Positions 39,818-48,795 of a stretch of DNA of 64,000 nt are shown piece after piece (the first letter of the stretch is position 1; each line of letters opens with the position of its first letter). The notes beneath the pieces are model-generated. The model did not search any database and was not told the DNA's origin. It was given only the letters and a program-made list of their open reading frames with translations. The stretch spans positions 120,687-184,686 of the forward strand of contig NZ_NWUX01000008.1 in assembly GCF_002374315.1 (NCBI RefSeq). Reading direction: 5' to 3'. The position numbers and the translations under genes were made by a program. This stretch comes from Vreelandella nigrificans (GTDB lineage Bacteria; Pseudomonadota; Gammaproteobacteria; Pseudomonadales; Halomonadaceae).

Positions 39818-39850
39818 GTAAACGTTTACTCGACAAGAGTAAACGTTTAC
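39818..39850. promoter_or_regulatory. Two identical LacI-type operators
   Basis: GTAAACGTTTAC occurs twice, at 39818-39829 and 39839-39850, centres 21 bp apart. Both are perfect 12-bp palindromes with the central CG typical of LacI-family sites. They lie 54-86 bp before the thuA start. The LacI gene at the end of the operon is the natural binding partner. Confidence 0.85.
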
Positions 39851-39910
39851 CTAAATACAACTTTAGTCGTCACTCGCCAGTGAGAAGTATTTATTCAAAC
39901 ACGAGAAAGT

Positions 39911-39940
39911 AAAAAAGCCCGCTGCAGAAAACAGCGGGCT
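39911..39940 (-). terminator. Terminator of the CBS-BON gene
   Basis: Stem AGCCCGCTG / CAGCGGGCT (39916-39924 with 39932-39940), followed on the minus strand by TTTTTT. About 30 bp after the stop at 39973. Confidence 0.9.
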
Positions 39941-39972
39941 ATGTGAGAATTGTGTGAATGTAACGTAGCGTT

Positions 39973-40662
39973 TTAGAAGTAACCCGCTCCGCGTGGCATC
40001 ATACCAAGGTGGTTTTCAACCTTGGTAACTCCTGGTACGTTTTCAGCAGCTACCGTCACCGCTTGCTTTTGATCCGGGGACTCCACTAACCCCCAAATTT
40101 CTACAACGCCTCCATCAACAATCAAGCTAATAGTGTCGGTAGAGGCACCAGTATGCTGATCGACTTCTTTTAAGATAGCATCACGAATTTTACGGTCATC
40201 CACCGGTGACTGTGTGGGAGCAACCGCTGCATTGGCAATGCCTTGCAGTAAATTAGCACGGCTCACAATACCGACCAATTTTCCCTGACGCACCACGGGC
40301 ACACGCTTTATATGGTGCTTTTCCAGCAACCGGGCGATGGTATGCAGCGGCGCATTCTCCTCAACGGTTAATGGGTTTGGTGTCATAACTTCCTGTGCTT
40401 TGCGCCCATGGGACTTAATATATTCCCCAGGGTCTTTCCCCCCCGTAAAGAGTGACAACCACCAGGAGTGCTCTTGGTCATCATCGCGCTTTATCCGGCG
40501 CATGAGATCGCCTTCACTGACAATACCCAGCACCTTGCGATCATTATCGACAACTGGCACGGCACTAATACGGTGATCAAGCAGCAGCTGTGCGATTTCC
40601 CGCACTTCCGTATCAGGCCCTACACTGATAACTTTAGGCGTCATAATATCGATAGCTTGCAT
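39973..40662 (-). CDS. CBS-pair plus BON domain protein
   Basis: 229-aa protein: two CBS motifs (about 1-60 and 85-145: MTPKVISVGPDTEVREIAQLL..., then VMTPNPLTVEENAPLHTIARLL...), then a BON domain (about 155-220; IRDAILKEVDQHTG through VVEIWGLVESPDQKQAV). CBS pairs bind adenosyl nucleotides and BON domains bind lipids or membranes. The combination is common but of unproven role; energy-state sensing at the membrane is a guess. AGGGG precedes the ATG. Single gene with its own terminator. Confidence 0.88.
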   Translation of the reverse strand: MQAIDIMTPKVISVGPDTEVREIAQLLLDHRISAVPVVDNDRKVLGIVSEGDLMRRIKRDDDQEHSWWLSLFTGGKDPGEYIKSHGRKAQEVMTPNPLTVEENAPLHTIARLLEKHHIKRVPVVRQGKLVGIVSRANLLQGIANAAVAPTQSPVDDRKIRDAILKEVDQHTGASTDTISLIVDGGVVEIWGLVESPDQKQAVTVAAENVPGVTKVENHLGMMPRGAGYF

Positions 40663-40832
40663 GGCAAATCCCCTTGAGACTGATTCTTGTGGCTAGCTCT
40701 TCAAGGACAAGCGTTGATAAGGCTTGGCGTTAAACATAAGCCACACGTTCAGATTGAACTGTTATCCTTTGAGACTAGCTCGCTGCGGGTGATTTAGCTA
40801 TGCATGCTCGTGATCACTGACACTCTTTTGAC

Positions 40833-42269
40833 CTAGCTCATTTTATCCTCCTCGTCTGTACTGCTCTCTGCTACTTTCTCCACATCCACTATCCCTGAGC
40901 GGCTAACGACTACTTTCCAGCGAGCCAAATAGGGCACATCTTCACTGCCTGTTTCGCGAATAACCAAATTGCACAAGTGACGGCGTTCGACGCTTTCCCG
41001 TACCGCCTGCCCATCTTTCAGATGGTAAATATGGTGCTTCTCTTTACTCATCAGGCGGATAAGCATGGAGAGGTCCACATGCAGCGTTTCACGCGTATGC
41101 TCATAGCCGCTTAAAAAGCGCGTGGGTGACATACGTGAGCTAGAGCGATAATGCATTACCACTTCTTCACGCTGGGCGACCGTTCGCCGCCGCATTTTTT
41201 GAATATCGTCATCCAGTGCAGCGTAGCGTTTGTAGTCAAACCACTCTAGCTGCCGCCCTACTAGCGCATTGCGAGTCGGGTCGATATATTGCCGTCGCCA
41301 CTTTGGCCGCCCCCGGCGTAGCCAGCGCCATAGCGTGTTACGCAGGTCATCTTTGAACACCTCCCGCATGGCATAAAGTAGCGCCATAGCCAGCACAAAC
41401 AGTGCGGTGATATCACCCACTACATCCCGTAAATGCAGTATTCCAAGAGAGACAAACACCATAACAACCGCAGTTGCTAAGGCTTTAACAGCTTTTTGCT
41501 CGCCACCACCTAGTTCCGTCGCACGCTGTTTTAAGGTGATTGGGTATTCAATCAAGCGTCGTAGCAAGCGCATCTTGTTTGACATTCGGGTAGGGTCGTC
41601 CATTACCCGCTGGGCGTTGTACTCTTGCTCACGACGGTACTCCTCTTCCCGATGGCAGACAGTAATAAAACGCCGCTTTATATCGCTGAAATCTCCTCCC
41701 CTGGGCATATGTGCCACCAGCGATAATAGTTGTTGCTCAGTAAACCATGAAAGGTAGTTATCGATATTGGCAAAGTACTTATATAACCGCTCGTCACTGG
41801 GAAGATTGCGCCTTAAGCGCTTTAAGATGCCGTCGCTTAAATCACTCATTTCAGAAAGCTGCTCGCGTAGCGCTGCCTCACGCTCGCTGACCTCACTATT
41901 GTCATCACGATCATCGCTACGTGCATGACGCAGCTTACGTGCGTTTGCTAACATCGACTGAGTCGTTCGCTCTAATGCAATGACGTACTGGTAGGCATAC
42001 AGGCTCAGACTTAAGCGGTAAGAGTCACTGCCTAATTGATTACGGCTTGCTAGACGGCTGTGTACCAGAGGCAAATGGTATTCGTCGCTATAGTAGGTAC
42101 GCGAGACCTGTATAGCACCATGATAAAATGCCTCTTCAGCAATCACATGGGGGCTCAGGCCTAGCTCGCCTGGTACGAATAAATAGACATCGAGCGTATG
42201 CGAGGTTTCTTCCTTTAGCCGCCGCGAAAGGCGCAACTGAAAGCTGTTTTTACGCTCAACATTGATCAC
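40833..42269 (-). CDS. Conserved-looking membrane protein of unknown function
   Basis: 478 aa; I do not recognise a domain. A long charged N-terminal half with Arg/Glu-rich helices (about 1-255), two close transmembrane helices (about 260-300, VKALATAVVMVFVSLGILHL and TALFVLAMALLYAM), then a basic stretch (RNTLWRWLRRGRPKWRR) and a charged C-terminal half. The layout suggests two cytoplasmic domains on a membrane hairpin. GTG start with AGGAG 9 bp upstream. Divergent from the J-domain gene, 113 bp apart, so the two may be co-regulated. Confidence 0.75.
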   Translation of the reverse strand: MINVERKNSFQLRLSRRLKEETSHTLDVYLFVPGELGLSPHVIAEEAFYHGAIQVSRTYYSDEYHLPLVHSRLASRNQLGSDSYRLSLSLYAYQYVIALERTTQSMLANARKLRHARSDDRDDNSEVSEREAALREQLSEMSDLSDGILKRLRRNLPSDERLYKYFANIDNYLSWFTEQQLLSLVAHMPRGGDFSDIKRRFITVCHREEEYRREQEYNAQRVMDDPTRMSNKMRLLRRLIEYPITLKQRATELGGGEQKAVKALATAVVMVFVSLGILHLRDVVGDITALFVLAMALLYAMREVFKDDLRNTLWRWLRRGRPKWRRQYIDPTRNALVGRQLEWFDYKRYAALDDDIQKMRRRTVAQREEVVMHYRSSSRMSPTRFLSGYEHTRETLHVDLSMLIRLMSKEKHHIYHLKDGQAVRESVERRHLCNLVIRETGSEDVPYLARWKVVVSRSGIVDVEKVAESSTDEEDKMS

Positions 42270-42382
42270 CTATCCAATCTCCTACTTCATTGCGTAACGC
42301 GATGATATACCATGGCTAAAAATAACCCTGGTGGCACGCTTTAATTCAGACGTGGTTCACTTCTTCGCCTTGGAGCTAGGCA

Positions 42383-43375
42383 ATGTCCATTGCCCGTTTT
42401 TCACCCTTTGAGCTACTGCTGCTAAAAAGCCGTAGCCAAGTGGATACGGCAACCCTGCTATTGTTGGCTTGGGTGCTGGTGCATCGTCAGCACGTTTCAG
42501 AGGGCCAGCGCCGCCGCCGCTTGGCTCAGGTAACGGCACAATTCCGCCACGGCCATGAGTTAGGCCCCATTATGAGTATTGCTCATAGCCAAGACTTACA
42601 GGCGATTCAGCTAGCTGCCGAAGTTGTGCGCAAAGAGTGTTCTAACGAACGTAGCCTGAGCGCTCTTTATCAAGCCATTACCCTGGCCACGGACGACGGG
42701 GACCTCTCTCTGGCGAATCATTACATATTGCGTTTTCTGGCCGACCTATTAAACATCGCACCCAGCACGCTGAGTACGCTGTTTCAAGAGCTGACCGGTA
42801 AACCTCTGTGCCCTCCCGAAGACCCTAGCCGGGATGCCTATTGGCAGCAACACGACCCAGAGTACCACGCACGCCAAGCACAGGAAGCTCAAGCAGCCGA
42901 GCAGCAAGCCAAAGAAGCCCACGCCCGAGCCGAACAACGACAGCGTGCGCAAACAGAAAAACAGCAGAAAAAACAACAAAAACAACAACAGGAGCAGCAG
43001 CGCCAACAAGAGGCGACGCGTAATGCCAAAGCGCGCGCCCAGCGAGAACAAGCCCAGCGGGAGCACGACCAACATGAACAGGCTCGCCGAACACGCTGGC
43101 AGCAAGAACAGGCTCGCCAGGAAGAAGCGCGTCGCCGCCAACAACACCAGCGCTCAAGCAGTCCACCTCCTGCCGACCGCACTACCCGTGCATTAGCCGT
43201 ATTAGGCTTAGCACCTGGTGCTAGCCGAACCGATGTACGTCAAGCCTATCGCCGCATGGCGCAGCTACATCACCCCGACCGTTTCTATTCGGAGAGTGAC
43301 CACTTAGTAGCCCTTGCATCAGCACGATTCCAACGTATAAAAAACGCCTATGATTATTTAATGCAGACTTATTAA
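42383..43375 (+). CDS. J-domain co-chaperone with TerB-like N-terminus and coiled coil
   Basis: 330 aa: helical N-terminal region (about 1-150) resembling the TerB-like part of DjlA-type proteins, a long Gln/Ala/Arg/Glu-rich coiled coil (about 155-255, with runs like EKQQKKQQKQQQEQQRQQ), and a C-terminal J domain (about 262-330; ALAVLGLAPGASRTDVRQ, HPD at about 302-304 in LHHPDRF). The HPD motif means it can stimulate an Hsp70. J domain at the C-terminus, not the N-terminus, is DjlA-like. Client unknown. Confidence 0.85.
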   Translation: MSIARFSPFELLLLKSRSQVDTATLLLLAWVLVHRQHVSEGQRRRRLAQVTAQFRHGHELGPIMSIAHSQDLQAIQLAAEVVRKECSNERSLSALYQAITLATDDGDLSLANHYILRFLADLLNIAPSTLSTLFQELTGKPLCPPEDPSRDAYWQQHDPEYHARQAQEAQAAEQQAKEAHARAEQRQRAQTEKQQKKQQKQQQEQQRQQEATRNAKARAQREQAQREHDQHEQARRTRWQQEQARQEEARRRQQHQRSSSPPPADRTTRALAVLGLAPGASRTDVRQAYRRMAQLHHPDRFYSESDHLVALASARFQRIKNAYDYLMQTY

Positions 43376-43436
43376 TCCAGACTGCTCATACAGACTTTCT
43401 TAAGAACACCAATAGCGTTAAACCACTGTTACATAA

Positions 43437-43901
43437 ATGCCATTATGGCCTGCGAGTACTAACCACGTTATGCGCGATTTATATCAACGCTTGGCCCTTT
43501 CACCTAGTGCAAACAGCCATCAAATTAGTAGTGCAGTTACTCATTGTGCTAATAGTGCCCTACGCCAGGATGCTGAAACCGTCCTAGGCGTTGCAGAGCA
43601 CCGTGACGCTTATAACAAGCTCCACAAAACAGTCAGCGACATAGGTCAATTGCGAGCCAGGCTGGGGCTAACCCACGGCGCTCATTGGCAGGGAGATGTA
43701 GCCAATGACTTCTCTCTGCCACCAGATAACGCGATCTCCCGCCATGACGAGCTGGTAGACCGCGTCAGCTACGCGGTGTCTCTATACAATCACTGGAGAC
43801 GCTTTAAAGGCCCTCTGTTACTCGTCGCCCTGTTCACCGCTGGTGCTGGCATAGGCCTCGCCTTTGGGTTCACCCTGGGCCTTGGGCTGGGCACGAGATA
43901 A
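43437..43901 (+). CDS. Degenerate J-like protein with C-terminal membrane helix
   Basis: 154 aa. An N-terminal segment reads like the ends of a J domain (MRDLYQRLALSPSANSHQI, then AETVLGVAEHRDAYNKLHK) but there is no HPD, so it should not activate Hsp70. The last 30 residues are hydrophobic and glycine-rich (LLLVALFTAGAGIGLAFGF), a single membrane anchor. Two starts are possible (43437 or 43470); neither has a clear ribosome site. It lies 61 bp after the true J-domain gene and its 3' end overlaps the convergent MscS gene by 84 bp. Confidence 0.65.
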   Translation: MPLWPASTNHVMRDLYQRLALSPSANSHQISSAVTHCANSALRQDAETVLGVAEHRDAYNKLHKTVSDIGQLRARLGLTHGAHWQGDVANDFSLPPDNAISRHDELVDRVSYAVSLYNHWRRFKGPLLLVALFTAGAGIGLAFGFTLGLGLGTR

Positions 43902-46280
43902 CTCTCCTGTTCGCTCGCGGTCATCCTGGCGTGTTTCTGCAGCAGTTGGGCGCGGAGCAGGCTTGGGCGGAGTAGGCCGTTTCCGTTCCTCACTATCATT
44001 ATCTCGACCACTCGCCTGCTCTCTACCCTGCCCTTGCTCATCGAGAGATAAATCCGTACCGGTGTTCTCTTGTACACGATCTTGCGTGGGATCTTCAGAA
44101 CGCGCCTCCATACTTACGCTGAGGCGCGGCACACCCAGATCGATCGCCTGAGCTTCCATACGTTGCTTCAAGAGCAGGTTAAAGGCACGCGACACATCCC
44201 ACTGCATTTCTGGCGCCGTGCGAAAACGCATACGCAAAATGGGGCAGCCATCTTCAAACCCTTGCACCCCCTGCATTTCCAGCGGCGACCAAATATAGTG
44301 TCGCATCATCGGGTCTTTACGCAGCTCTTGGGCGGTTTCCTGCATTAGGGTAATGGCATCGTCGATTTTCATATCGTAGGGGATACGAATACGCATTAAC
44401 GCGATGCCAAACTGGCGTGACATGTTATGGATCGACTCAATACGGCTAAAGGTAATGATATGCACCACACCATCTAAATCGCGCAGCTTGACAGTACGCA
44501 GCGTAAGGCCTTCCACTGTCCCCATATGACCATTTATCTGGACAAAATCATCGACCGCCAAAGAGTCTTCAATCAGTATAAAGATACCAGTGATTAAATC
44601 CTGTACTAGTGTTTGGGCACCAAAGCCAATCGCTAAACCAATCACACCAGCACCCGCCAATAGCGGTGTCACATTCACCCCCAGGTTGGCCAATCCAGCA
44701 ATCACCGCAATAATTAAAATAGTGACAAAAATCACATTGCGGATCATTGGGGTGATGGTTTGTGCCCGAGCTTGATTCACTCGCCGCCCCCGGGAGCGTG
44801 CTGAGGAATTAAGCGCCCGTTGGATAGCCGTATCCGCAAATATCCACACCAGCCACGCCAGCAGTACCGTGGACCCAAGGCTAAGTAAGGCTTGACCAAT
44901 TCGCGCACTCGCCACGGCCTGCTGTCCCAAGCCAAACAACGAGCCTCCCCAAACCTGCATGGAGAGCTCAGCAAACACCATCCAGGTTGAGATATGTGCC
45001 AGCACAAACCCAAACCGCTCCAGACGCTTACGGTACTGGCTATAACGATGCCGATGGCGGCGCTTGCCCATCCGCTCTGACTGGCGGCGCAGTAGCCCTG
45101 TCGCCACTAAAGTCAGCACCAGCAAACTTGCAGAGATAATCGAGCGAGCCAACGCAGTGCCTACATCCCCAACGGTAATAAAGATCGCTAAGAGCGACCC
45201 CCCTACCATTAACAGCGCTGGAATATGCCATAGGCCGCCAAGCGCACGGATCATTTCTACCGCGGCACTTGCATCGCGACGCTGCTTGTATGGACGGTTA
45301 CAAATCAGATGACGAATGGGGCGCTTGAACCTAAAAATAAAGCGTGCCGATAGTAGCGCGGCCAACATATTAGCAAGCACAGACACTAAGCTTGAAAGCT
45401 CAGAACCAAGCAGTTCTACCAAGCGCGTAGAGTTCACCGCATCGCCGAGTGCTATCAATGCACCGATAACAAATAACCCACGCAGCGCTCGCTGCTGTAG
45501 AAGCTGTACTGCCGTAAAACGGTGCCCACGGCTGAAAAATGCGATCACTGTTTCAAACACAACCGAAAGCGCACGTCCACATAAGCAAATATAAGCAACC
45601 ACCAGCACTAACGTGCGCCCTGAGCTTGAAGGCAGCAATTGGCCGATACCCAGTGTGATCGCAAACGCGAACGTCCAAGGCAACATGCGCCGCAAAAAGT
45701 GGACAGCCAGTAGCCAGGCTTTCGGGTCGCGAGGCAGGTCCAAAGGCCACTCACGCCGCGTGGCGACCAAACGCCCAAACGCAATCATCATGACCAGTAA
45801 CACGCCCCAAATAATCGCAAGCACGGCACCGTCGGCCACTGCACGAATCGCCTCACCTTGATCAGCCCCTTCACCTAAGGCGCGTAAATCATCGGCACCT
45901 TGCACGAGCTGGCGCGACCACTCATCAATGGGGGAGTCGCCCGCTTGAGCCTGTTCGCCAAGGTCACTCAGCGTATCTGCCAACGCCCCCAAAAGTCCTT
46001 GGCGCGCAGCACCCTCCTCTTCGGTAGCTTCTGCGGTGAGCTGTAATTCACGCAATGAGTTAAGTAATTCTGTTCGACGCCCTTCATCCTCGAGCATGGA
46101 GATAACGTCATTAAGCGAGCCTTGAAAGCTTTCGCTACCCACGTCAATCTCTTCGCTGGCGTCGTTACTCCCGACGAGACTCGGCAGCGACACGTTCTGC
46201 GCTTGGGCTTGGGGCGCTATGCCTAACAAAATTGTCAGGATAACGCCTATCACCATCTTACTTAGCCAGTACTGTCGCAC
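43818..46280 (-). CDS. MscS-family mechanosensitive channel, large form
   Basis: 820-aa inner-membrane channel that should open under hypo-osmotic stress. Signal peptide (ending QAQA near residue 27), acidic periplasmic region (about 30-150), about ten hydrophobic helices, then the MscS pore helix and beta domain (about 530-620; GLAIGFGAQTLVQDLITGIFIL and VDDFVQINGHMGTVEGLTLR) and a cytoplasmic C-terminal domain with a long charged tail rich in Asp, Arg and Pro. GTG start with AGGAG 6 bp before. Size resembles YbdG/YnaI-YjeP-type large paralogues. A halophile would need such valves. Confidence 0.92.
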   Translation of the reverse strand: MRQYWLSKMVIGVILTILLGIAPQAQAQNVSLPSLVGSNDASEEIDVGSESFQGSLNDVISMLEDEGRRTELLNSLRELQLTAEATEEEGAARQGLLGALADTLSDLGEQAQAGDSPIDEWSRQLVQGADDLRALGEGADQGEAIRAVADGAVLAIIWGVLLVMMIAFGRLVATRREWPLDLPRDPKAWLLAVHFLRRMLPWTFAFAITLGIGQLLPSSSGRTLVLVVAYICLCGRALSVVFETVIAFFSRGHRFTAVQLLQQRALRGLFVIGALIALGDAVNSTRLVELLGSELSSLVSVLANMLAALLSARFIFRFKRPIRHLICNRPYKQRRDASAAVEMIRALGGLWHIPALLMVGGSLLAIFITVGDVGTALARSIISASLLVLTLVATGLLRRQSERMGKRRHRHRYSQYRKRLERFGFVLAHISTWMVFAELSMQVWGGSLFGLGQQAVASARIGQALLSLGSTVLLAWLVWIFADTAIQRALNSSARSRGRRVNQARAQTITPMIRNVIFVTILIIAVIAGLANLGVNVTPLLAGAGVIGLAIGFGAQTLVQDLITGIFILIEDSLAVDDFVQINGHMGTVEGLTLRTVKLRDLDGVVHIITFSRIESIHNMSRQFGIALMRIRIPYDMKIDDAITLMQETAQELRKDPMMRHYIWSPLEMQGVQGFEDGCPILRMRFRTAPEMQWDVSRAFNLLLKQRMEAQAIDLGVPRLSVSMEARSEDPTQDRVQENTGTDLSLDEQGQGREQASGRDNDSEERKRPTPPKPAPRPTAAETRQDDRERTGELSRAQPKAQGEPKGEAYASTSGEQGDE

Positions 46281-46407
46281 GCTTTACTCCTGTCATTGGC
46301 CGATTAAAAACATCGGTTTATCAATACTTACTTGACTGAATACGCTCAGTGTCAACGCGTGACTATGATAGGCTGAGCACTTAAACGTTCACCTCAAGGA
46401 TGGCGAG

Positions 46408-47418
46408 ATGACGCTGCAAGCTCCCCCCAACCGTTTAAATAGCCATGGTCAAATAAGACGTGTTGGCGTAGAGGTTGAATTTGCTGGCCTACCACCCCGT
46501 GATACGGCAGAGCTGGTATGTGGCTTATTTGGTGGTGAGCTTAACGTGGTAAGCCCCCACCGGCTACTGGTAGAAGGTACGCAATGGGGTGAGTTCGGTA
46601 TTGAGCTGGATACCCAATATGCCCACCCCGTACCAGAGCTATTGGAAAGTGGCCATGAAAGTGACAGCGAATGGGCACGCCAGCAGCACCAACGTAGAGT
46701 GGTGTTCCACCAGAAAACGCGAGAACTTATTGGCGATATGGTGACAGGGTTAGTGCCCACTGAAATCGTTTGCCCTCCGGTTCCTTGGAATGAACTGGAA
46801 ACACTAGATACGCTGTTCCAAACCTTACGTGACCGGGGTGCCAAAGGCACCGATGCCAGCTTGCTGTATGGCTTTGGCTTACACCTGAATCCTGAAGTTG
46901 AACGGTTGGATGTTGATTACTTGCTGACCATGATGCGCGCCTACTTACTGTTGGCCAGCTGGCTGCGTGATGAGATCAAGGTGGATATCACGCGCGAAGT
47001 TCTACCCCATGCCAATCCCTTTCCTAAAGAGTACGCATTAAAAATTCTAGACTTTAATTATCAGCCAGACCTAGACAGCTTTATTGAGGATTACCTGCAC
47101 TTCAACCCCACTCGTAATCGCGAGCTAGACCTTTTACCGCTGTTCGCTTATTTGCGCCCCGAGCATACCCATCCGTTACTACATACTCTGTTAATCAAGC
47201 CTCGTCCAACCTTTCACTATAGGCTGCCCAATGCACAACTATCACAGCTTGGGTGGGGCTCGGTAATGGAGTGGAACCGCTGGGTGGAAGTCGAAAAGCT
47301 AGCTGCTAACGCTAGTGTTTTACGGGCGCGCTGCGATGAATATATCGCTCACCATAACCGCCCTTTGCTTGCGCGTTTTAAAGAGAAGCTGCTTAGCTTA
47401 CTTGGCCGCCACCACTAA
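46408..47418 (+). CDS. Amidoligase-family protein
   Basis: 336-aa member of the amidoligase_2 group (glutamine-synthetase/GCS2-like ATP-dependent peptide ligase fold). Seen: RVGVEVEFAGLPP (Mg-ATP acidic pair, about 18-30), FGIELDTQYA, TEIVCPPVP, and GFGLHLNPEVERLD (about 152-165). Relatives are predicted from genome context to form amide bonds between amino acids or between an amino acid and a protein; no substrate is proven. AAGGATG precedes the ATG. The next gene, 25 bp on, is a gamma-glutamyl-hydrolase-like amidotransferase, so the two likely act together. Confidence 0.83.
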   Translation: MTLQAPPNRLNSHGQIRRVGVEVEFAGLPPRDTAELVCGLFGGELNVVSPHRLLVEGTQWGEFGIELDTQYAHPVPELLESGHESDSEWARQQHQRRVVFHQKTRELIGDMVTGLVPTEIVCPPVPWNELETLDTLFQTLRDRGAKGTDASLLYGFGLHLNPEVERLDVDYLLTMMRAYLLLASWLRDEIKVDITREVLPHANPFPKEYALKILDFNYQPDLDSFIEDYLHFNPTRNRELDLLPLFAYLRPEHTHPLLHTLLIKPRPTFHYRLPNAQLSQLGWGSVMEWNRWVEVEKLAANASVLRARCDEYIAHHNRPLLARFKEKLLSLLGRHH

Positions 47419-47443
47419 CACTGCAACAGTGAGTCCTGTCAGC

Positions 47444-48139
47444 ATGTCTCGACCACTTATTGGAATCACCTCATCAGACCATAAAAGCCAACTTGCGTTT
47501 TGGTTTGACTGGCTTGCTGTATGGCGGCATGGCGGAAAACCACTTCGCTTATCACCCTCTCGCCCACTACCCCGCCACTTGGATGGTTTAATTATTGGTG
47601 GTGGCGACGATATTCAGGCTCATCTATACGGCGGCGAAGTACAGCTGGACGTGCGTTTGGACCCAGCACGGGACGCACTGGAGCTTAGCTTGCTCAAACG
47701 CTTTATCCCTAAAGACACCCCAGTGCTTGGCATCTGCCGAGGTGCGCAATTAATCAATGTCCACTTAGGCGGCACTCTTGACCCCGACATTTACACAACT
47801 CATGAAGGTTTAAAACGGCGGCGTACTGTACTACCTCGCAAAACCGTCGATATTGTAGGCGCTAGCCAGCTCCATCAACTACTGGGGGTAACATGGTGCC
47901 GAGTCAATAGCCTGCACCATCAGGCCGTCAATAAAGCGGGCAGAGGAATTAACATTGTCGCTCGCGATAGGGATGGGTTAGTACAAGGTATCGAATCAAC
48001 AGAACACGACTTTTTAATCGGCGTGCAGTGGCACCCAGAGTGGCTCATTTTCAACCGCCCCCAGCAACGCTTGTTTAGCGCGCTGGTGGCGGCTGCCAAA
48101 AAAGTGCGCGCTAATTCAGGCACACCGCCACTCAGCTAG
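47444..48139 (+). CDS. Peptidase C26 / gamma-glutamyl hydrolase-like amidotransferase
   Basis: 231-aa GATase1-fold enzyme of the PuuD-like C26 family: [16 protein letters not shown] at the start, [11 protein letters not shown] (oxyanion), nucleophile Cys in [18 protein letters not shown] (about 95-112), and the His-Glu of GVQWHPEWL (about 190). Such enzymes cut gamma-glutamyl bonds. Paired with the upstream amidoligase, it may remove or trim the bond that the ligase makes, or supply ammonia. Start at 47444 matches the domain; the longer frame overlaps the ligase. Its stop overlaps convergent tpx by 4 bp. Confidence 0.85.
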   Translation: MSRPLIGITSSDHKSQLAFWFDWLAVWRHGGKPLRLSPSRPLPRHLDGLIIGGGDDIQAHLYGGEVQLDVRLDPARDALELSLLKRFIPKDTPVLGICRGAQLINVHLGGTLDPDIYTTHEGLKRRRTVLPRKTVDIVGASQLHQLLGVTWCRVNSLHHQAVNKAGRGINIVARDRDGLVQGIESTEHDFLIGVQWHPEWLIFNRPQQRLFSALVAAAKKVRANSGTPPLS

Positions 48140-48639
48140 CTGTTTAACGCTGCTAACGCCGCATCATAGTCCGGCTCATTCTTAATCTCGCTAACTAGCT
48201 CGCTGTGGAGTACACGATTGTCAGCATCTAACACTACCACCGCACGGGCGCATAACCCCTCCATGGCGCTATTACACAGTGCCACTCCCCATGCTTCCTG
48301 AAACTCGCGGTGGCGGAACGTTGAAAGGGTCTCGACATTATCCAGTCCTTCCGCCCCACAAAAGCGCATCGCTGCAAATGGCAGGTCGGCGGATACGACC
48401 AGTACCACAGTATTCTCCAAGCTAGAAGCCAACTCGTTAAAGCGTCGCGTAGAGGTAGCGCAGGTGGGCGTATCCACACTAGGAATAATATTCAGCACTT
48501 TACGTTTGCCCTGATACGTATCCAGGGTGACATCTTCCAGACTAGCATTGGTCAGCGTCATGGCGGGAGCCATTTGACCAGCGGCGGGTAGCGTACCAGC
48601 GACATCCATAGGTTGTCCTGCGCGGGTAATCTGTTGCAT
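48136..48639 (-). CDS. tpx: Thiol peroxidase, atypical 2-Cys peroxiredoxin
   Basis: 167-aa periplasm/cytosol antioxidant reducing lipid and organic hydroperoxides with thioredoxin. Peroxidatic Cys in [15 protein letters not shown] (about 61) and resolving Cys in MRFCGAEGL (about 95), the Tpx spacing. Family start [15 protein letters not shown] is present. AGGAG precedes the ATG at 48639. Divergent from the next amidotransferase gene. Confidence 0.95.
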   Translation of the reverse strand: MQQITRAGQPMDVAGTLPAAGQMAPAMTLTNASLEDVTLDTYQGKRKVLNIIPSVDTPTCATSTRRFNELASSLENTVVLVVSADLPFAAMRFCGAEGLDNVETLSTFRHREFQEAWGVALCNSAMEGLCARAVVVLDADNRVLHSELVSEIKNEPDYDAALAALNS

Positions 48640-48795
48640 ATCAAACTCCTAATCTATGGTAAAACGGTCAATAATGAGAAGCTTCAGCTTACAGGGGAAT
48701 ACCCTAATGCGGCTATCTTTACGCCACAGTACACGCTTCCCACAGCCCACAGCTAAAATGCACTGGCTTAGAATTAACACGCCAATGAGAACCCC

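Noticed and set aside
42749..43182. Long Leu/Cys-rich open frames antisense to the J-domain gene
   Set aside because: They are the reverse reading of the Gln/Ala-rich coiled-coil coding repeats (CAG/CAA-type codons) and have no ribosome site; the forward frame has the J domain.
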